NCBI GenBank assembly: GCA_024345305.1
Contig: BRON01000009.1
Span: forward strand, 682,001-746,000
Origin: Mrakia gelida
Lineage: Eukaryota > Basidiomycota > Tremellomycetes > Cystofilobasidiales > Mrakiaceae
Direction of reading: 5' to 3'
DNA: 64,000 nt
Below are positions 11,483 through 23,451 of the stretch, one piece after another. The position numbers and the translations under genes are program-made. A model generated the notes under the pieces. The model worked only from the letters and a program-made list of their open reading frames with translations, did not search any database and was not told the DNA's origin. Numbering within the stretch: the first letter of the stretch is position 1; each line of letters opens with the position of its first letter.

Positions 11483-11648
11483 CCATCTGATGTTGGTGTC
11501 GTTTGTTGCGGAAGAGTTCGATGAGGGAAAACATCAGGAGAGCTTGTCGTCGTTGCGATTCAAGAAGAACGGTTTCGAGCTCACCCTTCCCCTTCCTTGC
11601 GACGCCCATCATCCAAAAAAGGTCTTATCTCGCTCTCGACGCTCCGAG

Positions 11649-12768
11649 ATGACTACACTATCAACCTCGACACCATCCGCTCCCCTCCCTTACCTCCCTC
11701 TCGAGGTCAAGCAGCACATCCTCCGCTTCTGCGACCCTTCGACGCTGGCACACACCTCCCGAGTCTCCCTCGCCTTCCTCGAACTCTCCTCCCCAATCCT
11801 CTACCAAGATATCGAAATCGTAGGGCTCGATAAGGTCGAGAAGCTCTTCTGCTGGAGAGTGAGCCGCATTTTCTCTGTATTGAGCCTCAGGTTGGGATAT
11901 CGCGGGAGAGAGAAGGGAGGCCTTACCGAACTCGAGCTCACGTCTCCTCCTTCCTCTCTTCTTCCCTCCCCTACCTCCTCTTTTTCAGGACCCAGAGCTC
12001 GATCATCCTCACCTCCATCTTCATCTCCCTCTCCCGCGTCCGAAACCTCACCATCATCGCGACCTCGAACGTTGGAGGAACCCTCAATCTCTCCACCTCG
12101 CGACTCCCTCCCTCCTCCTCCTCCCTCCCCGTCGACCTCCTCACGCTTCGCCCAATACGAGTCGACTGCTCCCGACTCGTTGAATACGATGAGCACAGGA
12201 AATGGAAAACCATCTATCCTCTCCTCGATCCTCAGCGGGTTCACGTCCGGGGCTTGAGGAACACGTCGTCCAACTCAAGAGAGCACCCTCTCATCGACTT
12301 CGCCCTGTCCCACTGGCCTCGCCTTCGCCATCTTCACCTCAGAAACGCCGTCCACACCAGCTATGTCTCGTTCTCCATCAGTTCGACCGAGCCCTTCACG
12401 GTCGTGTTCGATCTCACCTCGAGCTGGGGAGACCAAGAGTACTCGGACAAGCTGGGGGACGAGGTTCTCCAAGAGATTCGCATGGGTGAGACGATGCCTC
12501 GTCAAGTGAAGGAGTATGTAGTTCGCATTGGGAGTGGGATAGGGCAGACGGACTTTCAGAGTGCCTTGTTGAAGTTCTGGTCTCAGCGAGGATACCACAA
12601 CGGGGAGAAGCTGCTCAAACGGATCCGATTCGAAGACGCGACGGCGACGTGTTGTTGGAAGGTAAGGCTTGCTTCCTTTCTGATTTGCTTCCTACCAGCC
12701 CCTTGGACGCTCGGCTGACATCTTTGCTCTTACTTTAAACTCCTCAGGCCGACGCTCTCCTTGAGTGA
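11649..12768 (+). CDS. F-box-like protein, paralogue A
   Basis: Exon 1 encodes an F-box-like motif right after the start: LPYLPLEVKQHILRFCDPST, then TSRVSLAFLELSSPILYQDI and EIVGLDKVEKLFC. Exon 2 (acceptor before DPELDHPHLH) carries RVRNLTIIATSN and VDLLTLRPIRVD and ends near FEDATATCCWK. A tiny last exon adds ADALLE and the stop at 12766-12768. It is clearly homologous to the genes at 32178 and 44750: the first intron lies at the same place, phase 0 after the Arg following KLFC. F-box proteins link substrates to SCF ubiquitin ligases. The substrate is unknown, and the C-terminal part has no repeats I can name. The start lies very close to the divergent C3HC gene. Confidence 0.75.
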
Positions 12769-13265
12769 GACGCGCAACGATTCTTCTCTTCTCTATTCAA
12801 AGCAACCGAAGTCAGTTGCTTCTCCTCTTCATCTTCCTACTTCCCCTTCGAAAATGCGAGATGTTTTCTCCTGACACCTCGCTATCCCGCTTCGTCCTTG
12901 CAGAACTCCTCCAATCGGTCTCAAGCTTCTTCCCTTCAACAGACCTTCCTCGACGACGCGACTCGTCCTCCCCTACCTCTCGTCTTCGGCCCCGACGCTT
13001 TGATAGCATGAATTTGCCCCTCTTTAACGACAGCCTTATTATGCCTTTCGGAGAGCACGTCACTTCTAAGGTGGAGGCGCGAAAGAGCGAGTTTGAGGCG
13101 AGTCGCACTTCAGCCAGCGTTGAGCTCGCTTTCGCATCTTCTTCCCAGACACACGACGAAGACGGACGCCGAGCAAGAATGCTGACTGAGAAACCCATAG
13201 ATCTACTAGGTTAAAATGAAGCGTCCGACCAAACTAAAAGCAAACGAACCCAACCCTCGACGCGC
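12769..13265. other. Convergent intergenic region
   Basis: 497 bp between F-box-like gene A (+) and SLY1 (-). Somewhat richer in A/T near 13000-13060. Overlapping open frames on both strands lack splice or homology support, and I treat them as chance. Confidence 0.4.
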
Positions 13266-16200
13266 TCAAACCTGAGCCAAAGATCCCAACGTCTTCAAGA
13301 ACTCCTGAGGCGTCAAGATCTCCGTGCTTCCGTACGTAATCTTCTTCCCTCCCACTCCTCCAGCTCCACCCGCTCCAGCACCAGCTCCTCCACCAGCAGC
13401 GACTCCAGCAGCGGCCGCACTCGCTCTCTCACTCCACTCCAAGAGGTTCGTGTACTCGACGTAACCTCCTCCTCCCACGACGAACACGACCGCCTCCGAG
13501 AAGACGTGTCTGTTCTTCCCTGGTCCTCCTCGTCCGAGTCCAGAGGAGGCTCGAGCCGACCGAGGGTCGAAGAGGAGGTAGTCGTCGGTGTCCTGAAGAG
13601 CTTGGGAGGAGGCGGTGGAGGGTTCCATGAGGGCTTCGACGAGACGGGTGAGGGTGAGGTTCTTTTGAGCGGGGAGGAAGTTCTTGACTCCTGAGATGAG
13701 GGATTCGAATCCTCCGGCGAGAGGGAGACCGTTCTCCTTCAGTCGGTCCGAGATCTGGTGGCGAGGAGAGACGCGAAAGGAGTCAGCGACGAAACCAGAG
13801 AGGGCGAGAAAGGAAGGAAGGACGAGACGGCTCACTCGACTTCCGAGGACTCCGAAACCTCTGAAGAGCTCTCCTCCAGGACCAGAAGCGACGGGAGCGG
13901 CAGGAGCAGTAGCGAGCATCGTCATTCGAGTGATCTCTCGAACCCTGGGAAGCGAACGAACGCACGGAAAGTCAGCGTCTTCGTTCGACGCGTCGACGCT
14001 CGTTTCGTTCGAGCAAGAAAGAAAAGATCGAAAACTCACTTCTTGACGTACTCCAGAGCACTCATATCGGCTCCACTCGTCTTAAGAGCCAGCACCAGCT
14101 CAGCCATATCCTCCTTGGTCACAGCGTTGTCGGGCATCGAGAGGAAGTAGATGATGACCAGTCGAAGCTTGTCCTCGTCGGTGCAGGCCATCTCGTCCCG
14201 ATCTCGAAGGATGTCGAGGATCGCAGCTTTGGTCTGTGGGTAGAGAAGAAATAAGAAGTCAGTACGAAGTCGCCTCGGAGGAGAGAGGAGGAAAGCAAAG
14301 GGAGAACTGACCTGCTTGGTGATCGCCTCCTCGGTTTGGAAGAGCGTGTCGAGACCTCGAGACTTGATGGCTTGGAGCAGAGCGGTGGCGATGTTCATGT
14401 GGGTGTCGAGGGTGTGTTTACGAGCGGTGAGTTCGGGGAGGAGGTTGATGGCGGTTTTGAGGTTGGCAGCGTTGGAAGAGAAGTCGCTGTTCGTTCGAAG
14501 AGGGGAACGAAGGGTCAGCTCCGTTTCATTCGTGTTCGACTTCTCGAGCATCGGACTCACATCTGCGAGACGTCGTTCACATCGCTCATTCCAGTAGATC
14601 GAGTGATCTCGGCGGCATCGGTCTTGTATCTGTGGGAATGGAAGAAGGTGAGCCTTCGCTTGACCCTCGCTCGAGGACGAGGAAAGAGGGACGAACCGGT
14701 TCAGCTCCGAGTCGATGTCTTCCGCGACCTGAGGGAAAGGGTTGGCAGCGTTCTTGGCCCAGAAGTAATCCTTGGAGTCGAAGTCGTAAGCCTTCTTTTG
14801 CAGCTTTCCGTTCTCGGGAGCCTGAGGGAAGAGGAAAGGAGAGTCAGCGGCGAGTCTCGTTCGAAGGAGAGGCAGACGAGAAGACGAACCTCGACAGTCA
14901 CTCGGTTGAGCTTCATATCCAGAACGTCGTGAACGAGAGCCTGGTACGTCCAGGAGTGGGAAAGCATAGGGACGAGATCGACGTTTCGATCGAGAATGAC
15001 GAGTACTGGAGACGAGAGGAGGGTGAGCTCGAACAGAGACAAGAGGACGAGGACGAGAGGTCCACAAACTCACGAGGTCGTTGCAGCCCACCAATACCAT
15101 CTCCCCCTCCTCCTCCACCAGCAAACAGTCCTCCTCCACCTCCAGTTCCTCCTCCGCCAGACCGAGAAGAAGTGAGGAGATGATCTCGCAGCTTCGCGTC
15201 AAGCTTCCTCGCAACCATCTCGGCGGCGTTTCCTCTCGGCGATCGAATGAGAGGGATGGAACCTGGAAAGACAAGGTACATCAGCTCAAGCCAGAGAGTT
15301 AAGTACGAGCGAGGGATGAAAGACTCACCCATCGTAGCCAAAACGGAGAACAGCCCATTCGCGATTCGTCCGACCTCAGCCTCGATCTCCGTCTCGCCAG
15401 CCTTGGGATCGTTCAGAACAGCGTAGGTAGGTCGAAGATCGGCAGTTGGGGGCGCAAGTGTTTGAGAGCCATGCCCAGTAGTACCGTTGGAAGTGGAGGC
15501 CGGTGGTGGGAGACGAGGGAGAAGGGAGAAGAGGGAGGGAGAAGGGACGATGAAGTCGAGGTGCTGGTCGTAGACCTTGGAGAAAGCAAGGGGTAGAACT
15601 CAAGATCAGAGGGAGAGACGCGGTATCAAAGAGTCTGAGAGAAGTATACTGACCTGTTCTATGAGCTCTCCGGTTCCATCCTTAGCGACGAGAGCGGCGA
15701 GTTCTTCGAGGAGAGCTCGGGGAAGGGAGGAGGTGAAGTTCAGGTGGATGGACTCGTAGAGACCCTCCTTGAGGTCCTGGAGAAGAGAAAGCGATAGGAG
15801 TACACAAGTCAGCTATGAGCGAGTCGGTTTTCTGGGACCGGTGTGAGGGTAACGAACCTCTGCGACTCGACGGATGTTTGGGAGGGTGGGCGAGATGAAG
15901 TAGATGGCTGGGACGTCAGGGAGCGGAGGTCGATTCGAGTGAAGCTGCCTGTGAGTCAAGAGCAGATGGAGACGAACGTAGAGTCAGCCAGAGCCATTAT
16001 CGCGGTGGTGTATGCAAGGAGAGAGCGTGGAAGTCGTAGAAGAGACAAGGAAGGAGGTGACGAGCGGCGCTCGAGCTCAGCTTCCAGCGAATCCCTTCTT
16101 TCCTTCCTGCGACCGAGCTCGTCGTCGTCTGAGCTCGCGTGAAGCCTCGACGGAACGTCTCGAAAGGCCCACCATCGCACTACCCGACTTGCTTCGAGCT

Positions 16201-16494
16201 TATACGGGGTCCTGGAGCGAGAGAGCGGAGAGATGCAAGGGGTTCGACTCACATGTGCAGAGTGACACCTTGTTCCCTCAGATCCTGAACCCTCAGCGTA
16301 GTAGCGAGCACATCTTTGGAAGCCTCGTCAAGAACGAGAACCTTCCATACGGGAGCGTTGGCGGGTGTTGGTGCAGGAGTTGAAGATCGACCGTTCGAGG
16401 AGGAGGAGGAAGGGGAAGGCACGTTGAGGTTGAGGAGGGAGAGCAGCGCCGCTGTCTGGTACGACAGGAGGGACGAAGGAGGGGGAGTCGCCAT
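13266..16494 (-). CDS. SLY1: Sec1/Munc18-family protein Sly1 (ER-Golgi vesicle fusion)
   Basis: SM proteins bind syntaxin-type SNAREs; Sly1 acts in ER-Golgi and intra-Golgi fusion with Sed5/Ufe1. The start [20 protein letters not shown] is followed by [20 protein letters not shown]. Hallmark Sec1 segments then appear in order: [90 protein letters not shown] and the C-terminal [14 protein letters not shown] typical of Sly1. An Ala/Gly-rich insert (near 13350-13430) and a Gly-rich loop (near 15090-15180) are species-specific. At least nine short introns; stop at 13266. Confidence 0.92.
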
Positions 16495-17268
16495 CGTGCG
16501 AGAGGAAAGGAGAAGAAGGTGGGTCGGAAGAGGTTGAAAGGTGTCAAGTCTGAATGGGAGTTGTGTTCAGCTCGAGGAGCGAAGGAGGGAAGGAGTCGAC
16601 ACGACCTCGCTGGACGAAGGAGCCGCAGCGTCGAACGAACCTCCCTTCTGTCCCTCTGACGGTCATCTTCCCTCTTTTCCGTTCTCGTCAGTTGGGTTGT
16701 CAGTTGAGCTTTGGCAGTGGACAACCGATCCCGCTCATCACCTCGCTGAGAGCCTATAGCGAAAAGTCTTCTCCGTACGCGGTCGCGAACCGAGATGCTC
16801 AACCGTCGCGGCTTGCCATCCTCTCCCTTTCCTGGCTCTCCTCGACTTGAGACTGCTGTCAAGAAAGAGAGCTTTTCGATGTAAACGCAGGCCTAGGCGC
16901 TCGGATTACAGAATCTCAGGAGAGCTGCCACTAGGAGGCTCGAGGACAGCGTTCTCGTCGGATTTCAACCACCGAGCGAGGCTGAGGGGGAGCGCGATGT
17001 CCTTGCTTGCTTGTGGAGTCCTGTATCCTAGAGGGGGTGATCGGTTTCTTTCGAGTCTCGCTTTCTTTCCGGTTCCTACGCGCAACGATGGAACGTTCCT
17101 TCTCTCTCCAAGAACGAGCAAGGGACGACGCGCTTTTTGCTTCAAACGATTGATCTTGCTGCTTGCTTCTTCTCGACACTTCGCCTTGCTTCTCACGATG
17201 CGTCCAACGCTCGAAAAAAAGCATCACTCAAAAAGTCCCATTGAGACGAACTAGACTAAGGTCGCGTC
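16495..17268. other. Intergenic, SLY1 promoter and ferrochelatase 3' flank
   Basis: 774 bp between two minus-strand genes. Scattered open frames on both strands have no splice or similarity support. Nothing else recognised. Confidence 0.4.
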
Positions 17269-19331
17269 TCAATCCCTCCCACCCCTTGCAAAGAACTCCT
17301 TACTCCCCTTACACCTCTCGTTCGTGCACCCCGGACACCTCAACCCCATCTGCACACTCGTAGGTCCAATTGACCCCGAGCTGTAGTCCTTCAGATGCCT
17401 CGAAGCCAGATCCGCCAGCGCTCGAATGAAGGTGGGAGAGTCGTTCAGCGAGGGAGCTCGAGTGATGTTCATTCCGAGCTGGCGAAAACGGAACGCAAAC
17501 ACGAACGAGAGGAGGGGAAGAGAGTGTCAGTTTCGAGCGACGAGAGAGAGGGAAAAGAGAAGTGGTGAGGGAGAGAGAAGAAGAAGGGAGGGTGAGAGCG
17601 AGACTGACCTCCTTCCCTTCAGGCCCGTACTCGATATCCAACTCGTACAACGTCTCGATGTGATCGCTCGTGAAAGCGATGGGCACCATGACGACGTCGT
17701 CCTGACCGATTCGGTGAAGTCCCTTGATGGCGTCGATGGTTTGAGGACCTTGCCAGGCGGAGGGACCAACTTGGGATTGCCAGGAGAGTCGGTAGCTGAG
17801 ACGAAGGAAGACGCGTCGAGTCAGCACGGGTTTCTGGTTTCTTTCTTGAAGGCGAAGGAGGGTGGGGCGAAGGTTCTCACGGGTTTCGGTTTCCGAGCTT
17901 CTCCATGACGGCGAGGACGGTGGCGGCGACTTCGGTGATGTAGGGATCTCCTCGGCTGGGAGGGAGAAGAAAGGAAGGGAGGGTCAGGATGGGAGACGCG
18001 TCGAGGAGAGGAGCGAGAGGAAGGGTGAGGACGTACTTGACGACCGAGAGAGGGAGAGAGTGAGCTGAGAAGAGGATGACAACCTTATCTCGTGTTTCCG
18101 GGGGGTACTGAGCCTCGAGAGTGGCGGTGATGTTTTGAGCGACGGCCTGAGGGAGGGGAAACGAAAGTCGCGAAATCAGCGTCTCGCTCCTCACCTCTCC
18201 CCTCTCCCCACCTCCCTCCCTTCCCCCCTCCTCCTCGAGAACAAAGCACGACGAAGTGCTCACCTCAATCAACTTCGGCTCAGTAGGCCACCTATCAATC
18301 ACACTCCACTCAATCTCCTTCGTCGCCGGCACCCCCATCTTCTTCCTCTCCCCCTTCTCCCTCTCCAACACCTTCCACAACTCATTCAACGAGCTCCCCG
18401 TCGTCGAACAACTGTACTGAGGGTACTGCGTAAACGCAATAGCTCTCTCCACCCCATCCTCCCTCATCTCCTTCAAGCACTCCTCCGTCAACGGATCCGC
18501 GTATCGGAACGCGATGTACGCTTTGTGAGGAGCTGTTTCAGGGCACATCTCGTCGAGAAGTTTGACCATGCCTGCTCCTTGGGTGGAAGTCCAGCGTCGG
18601 ATGGGGGAACCACCGCCGATGGCTTCGTATTGTTTTTCGATGGAGGGGGTACGACGTTTTGCGATCCAGGGGGCGAGGAGGGATTGGAAGGGGAGGGGGA
18701 TGAGGTCGTGGTCGTGGAAAAGGTTCGAGAGGAAGGAGTGGACTTCGGGGATCTAGATTTGGGTGTGAAGAGGGTGGGAAGCGTCAGTGGTGAGGTGAGG
18801 GAGGAGAGAAGCGCCGACGAGTCGAGTCGCGAGCTGGGAGCTCGTTGGAGGAGGTGACGAGACGAAAGCGAAAGAAACGAACGGTAGAAGGACCTCCCAT
18901 CTGGTAGAAACAAAGCGAGAGTTTAGGTCAGCATAAGATGTATGCTGAGAAGTAATATCGAGAGTCGTAGACCTACGTTCATGAGGACGACAGCTACGAG
19001 AAGAAGGAGGAGGACGAGTCGGAGAAAGGCAAAGGTCAGCTCTCGCAGATCGCTCGATTCAGACGTCTACGCGAGGATTTGAAGCGTACCTGTTGGACTG
19101 AAGATTAAGATAGAGATAAGATAAGAGTCAATGAAGAAGCTGGACCCGCAAGAGGGAGGTGGGCAGGCTGGAGAGAAGGAAGCGAGAGGAAGGAAGAAAC
19201 GGTTGAGCTCACGGTTTTGATTTGGTCGCTGCCGTCGCGAGAGTCCGTCGAAGCAGAGAAGGAGCAGCAGCAGGGAAAGCTCTCCGTAACGAAGAGGAGG
19301 CCGCTGAGGTGGAAGCTATAGAAGTGAACAT
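17269..19331 (-). CDS. HEM15: Ferrochelatase, mitochondrial
   Basis: Inserts Fe2+ into protoporphyrin IX, the last step of haem synthesis, at the matrix face of the inner mitochondrial membrane. The presequence is [20 protein letters not shown]. The conserved start of the mature enzyme, PPTAVVLMNMGGPST, is assembled only by joining exon 1 (19213-19331) to exons of 8 nt (19090-19097), 17 nt (18977-18993) and 18 nt (18883-18900). Then come [51 protein letters not shown], the active-site His in [39 protein letters not shown], and a C-terminal CPGCTNERC motif. The last matches the [2Fe-2S] ligands of animal and fission-yeast enzymes, which are absent from baker's yeast. Stop at 17269. Confidence 0.95.
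18883..18900 (-). other. HEM15: 18-nt micro-exon of ferrochelatase
   Basis: Flanked by CTACCAG and GTTCGT on the minus strand. It encodes MGGPST, the conserved loop of the family, in phase 0 at both ends. Confidence 0.85.
18977..18993 (-). other. HEM15: 17-nt micro-exon of ferrochelatase
   Basis: Flanked by CTCGTAG and GTAGGT on the minus strand. It completes Ala and encodes VVLMN of the conserved beta strand. Confidence 0.85.
19090..19097 (-). other. HEM15: 8-nt micro-exon of ferrochelatase
   Basis: The octamer (TCCAACAG on the minus strand) sits between ...ATCTTCAG and GTACGC. It supplies the end of one Pro codon, a Thr codon and the first base of Ala in PPTAVVLMN. Skipping it breaks the frame. 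Confidence 0.85.
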
Positions 19332-19649
19332 CCTTTTGAGAGAAGAAGAAGGAGGAGGAAGGAAGAGAGAGAGAGTCGTGGTTTGAAGAAGGAAGAAGGT
19401 GGGCTCGAATCGAACGGGTCAGACCACTTCTCGATCCAATCAGAAGGGACGGGACTCAACACAATCACGGAGCCAAATACATGGTGGGAGAGATTATAGA
19501 CAGGACTAGGCTCTCGACGAGAAACGAGAAAAATTTCGGTCTTTCTCTATATTCTTTTGAGTCCGCCAAACACTCGTCGTCCCCTCCGTCGGCTTCGACG
19601 CTCCTCCCTCTCCTCCTTCTCCCCACAAACGACGACGAACGCACCAAAA
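19332..19649. promoter_or_regulatory. Bidirectional promoter, ferrochelatase / CWF19
   Basis: 318 bp between divergent start codons. A/T-richer patches lie around 19465-19510 and 19530-19560. I cannot assign specific factor sites. Confidence 0.5.
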
Positions 19650-22600
19650 ATGGACGAACCCTCTACCTCTACTTCTTCCTCTTCCAAGCACAAACCTTCT
19701 CATCGAGACAAAGATCGCAAGAGATCTCGATCCAGGGAGAGATCCTCATCAACCAAAGACTCCTCCAAGAAGTCGGGAGACAAGAAACATCATCACCATC
19801 ACTCGTCTTCCCACCGAGACAGATCCTCAGAGAGCGAGAGGAAACATCAGGACAAGAAGAGGAAGAAGGCGGAAGGAGGTCTCACCGTTCTGGACGACGA
19901 GGATGATGCTGGTGTCTGGGTAGAGAAGGGAACGGACGAGGTCGAGGTCAGTCTCATCGCTCCTCCCTTCCCTCCCCGTTCTTCCTCGACCTTCCTCCTT
20001 CCCTTTCCCATCTCCTTCGATCCATCAACTCACTCGGCTCTCCCATCCGTTATTCGACATGAGCAGAAGGCCATCTACTCAATTCCAACCTCCGAATCTC
20101 ACTCGCTCACCTCGCATGCTTCCCAGCCCACCACCGCTCCCCTCCCTCAGTCGACCATCGCCGCTTCAACAGGTCGGGAGTCTTGGATGATGATGGACGA
20201 AGACGACCCTTCAGCTTCGAGGGGAAGATCTTCAGCGTCGAAGGATGGTGCTCCCGGTGGAGAAGACTTCTTCACAGAGTTGGGAACGATGCAGAGCTCG
20301 AGGAAGGAGAAGGAGGAAGCTCAGGCGAAGGTCGTCGTCGAAGAGGTCAGCCCAACTCTCTCTCTTACTCGGGTTCAATCCCGCCTCGAGTCAAATCTGA
20401 TATGTATCCTCGGCCCGTCTTGTAGCCTCGCTTCCATCGTCGAGAGATCAACACTCGTCTCATCGAGGGAGAGTCCGAGGGAAAGAGCTTCTCGTCTCCT
20501 TCCGGTTCGTTCCCTCCCTCCCTCCCTCCCTCCCTTTCCGCCATCTCCTTCTCCTCACCTCCTCGAGCTTGACTCACCTCCCTCGTGTCCCTTCATAGCC
20601 TCCAAACCCATCGTCCCAGGAGCTCCCGGATCCCAATGGCGGATGACCAAGCTCCGTCGAACCTACGAGCTCGCCTCCTCCGAATCGCGTCCCATCGACC
20701 AAGTCGCCATCGAACGGTACGGATCCCTCAAGGACTTCGAGGAAGCCGTCGAGGAGAAGCGAGTCTTGGACGAACGGGCTGTGAGGAGGGACTCGAGAGG
20801 TCCTCCTCCTCCTGGGAGACATGCTGGAGGTGGAGGGAGTGGATCGAACACGCCAGGAGGAGGAAACGAACGCTACATGTTCACAAGCGACGCTGCTGCT
20901 CTCTCTAGTGGAGGAACGGGATCTCGACCTGGTTCTCGAGCAGGTTTCCGTCGTCCAGGAGAGGAGCCATCCGGAAACCCAGCTTCCTCGTCCTCAGCAG
21001 CAGGAGCAGATCGAGTCGACTCCCTCCGCCGAACCTCCTCCTTCCAATCCCTCTCCCAACCCTCGACTCCCATCCCCTCCGTCCTCCCTCCTCCGTCGTC
21101 CCTCTCTCGCGGAACTCCCATCACACCTCTCGACCTCGGCAAACCAGCTCTCTCCTCCTCGGAACTCAACAAGCTCCAAGCTTCCGTCCTCAAGGCGAGG
21201 TTGATGGATTCGCCTGACGCGAGTCGGTTGGAGGCGGAGTACGATGCGGAGGTGGCTAGGGCTAGGAGAGCCGCTGAGAAGGGAGAGGAGAGTCAAGCAC
21301 CTGTTGCTGGTGGTGCTGGTGGGAAAGGGAAGGGACGAGAGGAGGTGAAGGTCGAGATGATGCCGACGCTGGACGGACGAGGGAGGTTGTACGACGTTGG
21401 GTTGGGAGGGAAGGAGGAGGCTCCTTTGCTGCCTGGGAACAGGAGGAAGGTTGAGAAGGTGAGATTTCTCTCATCCTCTGTTCGGTCTGCGAAAGAGCGA
21501 GAAGCTGACTCGGGCTTTCGTTTCGTTCTTCGCGTCTGCAGTTCGAAACTCGAGATCCCAAGACGGGAGACCTCCTTCGTCTCAACGCCGACGACGACAC
21601 CACCACCCTCGGAGATCTCGTTCGACAGGAGAGGTTCGGAGCTGGAGCGGCGGATACGAAGAACATGGACGCTGAGATCGCGAAGGCGATTGCTGGGGAT
21701 GGTGCCTTCAGGGTTCGTCTTTTCTTCTCTCCTTTCCTTCCCCTCTCGTCGCGTCGTTCGTTTCTCGCGTCGACGACTTCGGCTCACGCTTTTGTCTTTC
21801 TTCGTACAATCACAGGAAGGAAACGACTACCTCGACGACAACGCTGATAGACTCGCTCGAAAGAAGATGAAGACCGACGCGTCCAAACGACTTTACGCTA
21901 TCAACGGTTCGTTCTCCTTCCTTTCCTTTCCTCTCCTCTCCTCAACCCCCCTCTTTCTTTCTCCCTCCCACTCCAAAACTGACTCCCTTTCCGCCGTCGC
22001 TCGTTTCGCACAGACTACGCCCGAACCCGCAAAGCCCTCGACTCGTGCCTCCTCTGCCCCAAAGACGAGGACGGTCCTCCTCGAGCAGCCGTCATCGCCA
22101 TGGGCACTCGAGTCTACCTCGCTTGCACCCAGACCGAGGAACTCGTCGAGGGTCATGTCCTGATTGTGCCGCTGCAGCATACGTTGACGACCCTGGAGGG
22201 GGACGATGATGTTTGGGATGAGATAAGGGTGAGTTGACGAACGACGGGGTCGAGATGAGACGCGTTTTGAGTCGAGAGCTGGGCTGACCTTGTTCTCCTC
22301 TTCGTTTCGTTTCGCAGAACTTCATGAAGTGCCTGATGAAGATGTTCGGAGAGCAAGGGAAGGGAGTGCTCTTCTACGAGACGGTGCTGTCGTTCAAGCA
22401 TCAGAAGCATACTTACATCGAGGCGTGAGTTTGTCGTTCTCCCTTTCCTCCTTCGCTCTCTCGTTCTCTCTCGAGCTGACCCTCGACCCTCTCGTTCTTT
22501 CGCAGTGTCCCGATGCCCTGGGAGATGTGGGAGGACGCTCCTGCTTACTTCAAGGTTCGTCGTTTCGCTCTGTTTCGTCGTCGTCGTTCCCTTCCCGTCT

Positions 22601-23170
22601 TCTCCCTCCCTCGCTTACCTCGTTTCTCTTCCAACCCCTGTCCTCCCCTTCTCAGGAATCCATCCTCTCCTCCGAAACCGAATGGTCCCAACACAAGAAA
22701 CTCATCGACTTCTCCTCCCGTCCAGGAGGGTTCCGTCGCTCGCTCGTCTCCAACCTCCCTTACTTCATGGTCCAGTGGGACTACAAGGGCGAAAAGGGGT
22801 ACGGGCACGTTATCGAGGGAGTGGCGGACTCGAGTGCGAAGGCTGGAGAGGGGGAGGATATGGGGATGGTCGATGAGGGGGATAAGGGTGGGGGGGAGTT
22901 CCCGAGGTGAGTGTTTGTGATGCGACGCGAAGACGAGCGAGAGGAGACTCGAGGGAGGAAGAACGAGGAACGCTGACTGGATTTTTGGTTCAACTCGCTT
23001 CCGCTCGTCGCAGGTACTTCGCCGCTGAAATCATCGGAAGCATGCTTGAGCTGGAGCCGAGGAAGTGGAGGAAACCGAAGAAGGTCGATTCGAAGCTCGA
23101 CAAAGCGAGGGTCGAGAAGTTCCTCAAAGGGTACAGGAAACATGACTGGACGGGGATGCTGGGGAGGTAG
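19650..23170 (+). CDS. cwf19: CWF19-like splicing / lariat-debranching cofactor
   Basis: Cwf19 proteins associate with late spliceosomes and intron-lariat turnover in the nucleus. The N-terminus is a Ser/Lys/Arg/His-rich tail (RKRSRSRERSSSTKDSSKKS, a HHHHH run) followed by VLDDEDDAGVWVEKGTDEVE. A long middle region leads to LLRLNADDDTTTLGDLVRQE and YLDDNADRLARKKMKTDASK. The C-terminal half is the two-part Cwf19 domain: CLLCPKDE, the HIT-like GHVLIVPLQHT, FYETVLSFKHQKHTYIEAVP, VSNLPYFMVQWDYKGEKGYG and the end KGYRKHDWTGMLGR. The N-terminal domain is spliced through many short introns; TAG ends at 23170. The start ATG at 19650 is the first in frame before the basic tail. Confidence 0.92.
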
Positions 23171-23451
23171 ATCGAGTTTGTTCGTTCCGTATCTGTATCT
23201 CTTATGTTTGTCTTCGAACGAGTGAAGGCTAGGCGGGACGAAAGGAGGGGGAAGAGAGAGGAAAGCGACGCGATGAAAGACGACTACGAGCTTTCGCGAA
23301 CGGGTCGAGCTGAGTTGTTGGGACTTGCGAGAGCGCGAGAAGAGAGAGACAGAGAGCGAAACAAGGTTACGATAGATACTGATCTACCATTTCCTTCCCA
23401 CCAACCCAACAAAAAGCGAGCGAAAACCGAGGCGATCCGACCCGACGACGA
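23171..23451. other. Convergent intergenic region
   Basis: 281 bp between CWF19 (+) and the mitochondrial ribosomal protein gene (-). Nothing recognised. Confidence 0.4.

Noticed and set aside
12765..13214. Open frames on both strands after F-box-like gene A
   Set aside because: Opposed frames of similar length with no splice sites or motifs; most likely chance in a C/T-rich 3' region.
20515..20545. CCCT repeats in CWF19 as a telomere-like or regulatory repeat
   Set aside because: A short pyrimidine tract in an intron before an acceptor, typical of splice-site context.
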